6,006 nt of DNA from an uncultured Clostridia bacterium (lineage in GTDB: Bacteria > Bacillota > Clostridia > Oscillospirales > CAG-272): positions 1 through 6,006 of the forward strand of contig CALAFS010000209.1 of assembly GCA_937892405.1 (NCBI GenBank). The letters are read 5' to 3'. How positions within the stretch are numbered: position 1 is the first letter of the stretch; every line of letters begins with the position of its first letter. A program made the translations under genes and the position numbers. Shown here in pieces: positions 5,018 to 6,006 of the stretch. The notes below the pieces were generated by a model. The model ran no database searches and was not told the DNA's origin. It saw nothing but the letters and a program-made list of their open reading frames with translations.

Positions 5018-6006
5018 TCAGTCCGCCTCGATGAAGCGGTTGCGGTAGTCCTTCAGCGACGCCTTCGTGAAGGAGAAGTTGCCGTAAGCGTCCGTCTTCA
5101 CGCCGGAGAGCTGATTGCTGATGTAAGCGAAATTCTGTCCGTAGAGGACGGGGATCACCGGCATATCCTCGAGAAGCACCTTCTCTGCCGAGCGAAGAAG
5201 ATCAGCGCGTCCCTTATCCTTGGTGGCAAGGGCATAGGCGTCGTGAATCAGCTTATCGTAAGCCTCGCTCGTGTAGCCGCTGATGTTCTTACGGGCGGAA
5301 GGATTGCCGCCGAGATCGGCGGTGCCGTTTCCGTTCATGTCGGAGGTGAAGGCGGAAAGTGCGACGAGTGCATCTCTCGAATACATCTGCCATTCAATGC
5401 CCATGACATCAAAGTCAGCCTTTCCGACCGACGCCTCTTTTACAAGGGTCTGCATGCCGGAGTCGGTGATGGTCAGACGCTCACCCGTCGAAACATCGTA
5501 CACCGAGTTGGTCACGGGTTCCGCATATTTGATCGTCACGCTGAAGCCAAGCTCTTCCCACGCCGCTTTCGCAAGGGCGGCAAGGGCGCGGTTCTCCGCG
5601 TCGTCATTCACTGTCAGGGTAAAGGCGCGGGCGGTACCTGCGGGGATCTCCGCCTTGGCAAGTGCCTCTCTCGCAGCAGTGAGGTCGGCACCCGTGCCGA
5701 GAAGGGCGTCCGTGCGGAACTTCTTCCCCGTCGCGGTGTCGATCACGGTGTCGGGAAGGAAGCCGGTCGCCGCCTTGGCAAAGGTCACTGCCTCCGCCAT
5801 CGCCTCACGGTCAAGCGCGAGGGAGAGAGCGAGACGCACATTCTTATCCGCAAAGAGCGGGTTGTTTGTATTGAAAACATAAGTATAAGTGGAGAGCGTA
5901 TCGGCCACGGTGGCTTTCTTCGCATTCGCTTTTCTGTCCGCGAGCAGATCGTTCCCGTCGCTCATCGGCGTCGACGCATTGCCGATGTAGAAGAGCGTGT
6001 TGCTCT
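5018..6006 (-). CDS. ABC transporter solute-binding protein, family 5 (peptide/oligopeptide type), N-terminus outside window
   Basis: The frame is open through the right edge; 328 residues of the C-terminal part are visible and ATG 5965 is internal, not the start. The stretch YTYVFNTNNPLFADKNVRLA, continuing as LSLALDREAM, is the conserved block of family 5 binding proteins (OppA/DppA/NikA type). Further on are LTVNDDAENRALAALAKAAW with EELGFSVTIKYAEP, the ligand-lobe strand-helix pattern, and near the end VLLEDMPVIPVLYGQNFAYI, typical of the closing strands. Family members are extracellular and, in Gram-positives, usually lipid-anchored, and pass peptides or similar ligands to an ABC permease. 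The lipobox would lie outside the window, and no permease genes are visible. Ligand cannot be assigned. It is followed 17 nt later by the DUF4364 gene with no terminator between, so they are likely cotranscribed. Confidence 0.9.
   Translation of the reverse strand, partial: SNTLFYIGNASTPMSDGNDLLADRKANAKKATVADTLSTYTYVFNTNNPLFADKNVRLALSLALDREAMAEAVTFAKAATGFLPDTVIDTATGKKFRTDALLGTGADLTAAREALAKAEIPAGTARAFTLTVNDDAENRALAALAKAAWEELGFSVTIKYAEPVTNSVYDVSTGERLTITDSGMQTLVKEASVGKADFDVMGIEWQMYSRDALVALSAFTSDMNGNGTADLGGNPSARKNISGYTSEAYDKLIHDAYALATKDKGRADLLRSAEKVLLEDMPVIPVLYGQNFAYISNQLSGVKTDAYGNFSFTKASLKDYRNRFIEAD

Overview
The window looks like chromosome of a Firmicutes bacterium of the class Clostridia. The evidence is a DUF4364-type winged-helix protein (a mostly clostridial family), a SigH-like sigma factor close to rlmB, purine-rich Shine-Dalgarno sites, and AT-rich spacers with sigma-A-type promoters between GC-rich genes. 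No species can be named from the sequence. All seven supported genes lie on the minus strand, so transcription runs from high to low coordinates. I see no mobile element, CRISPR array or phage gene.

In transcription order, the right part (6006-4408) holds the C-terminal half of an oligopeptide-type ABC transporter solute-binding protein. It is followed 17 nt later by the DUF4364 protein and a strong intrinsic terminator. A 336-nt spacer follows and ends in a near-consensus sigma-A promoter (TTGACA / TATAAT). That promoter drives a diverged SigH-like sigma factor.

The middle part (3530-2313) starts with a 106-nt gap holding a degenerate tRNA-like sequence, probably a decayed tRNA-Val(UAC). 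After it come a 91-residue protein with two zinc ribbons and its terminator, a roughly 330-nt gene-free stretch, and a small single-pass membrane protein with its own terminator.

The left part (2185-1) starts with an extended -10 promoter. Its leader RNA contains a perfect 18-bp hairpin that buries the likely Shine-Dalgarno sequence of rlmB. rlmB (23S rRNA Gm2251 2'-O-methyltransferase) is followed 39 nt later by a large acidic protein with two C-terminal membrane segments, cut by the window edge.

The layout is partly housekeeping. rlmB and sigH are near neighbours in many Firmicutes, but here they are separated by the zinc-ribbon and membrane-protein genes. The least ordinary signals are the rlmB leader hairpin, the tRNA-like relic, and the DUF4364 start without a Shine-Dalgarno site. 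I did not find a clear new multi-gene system.
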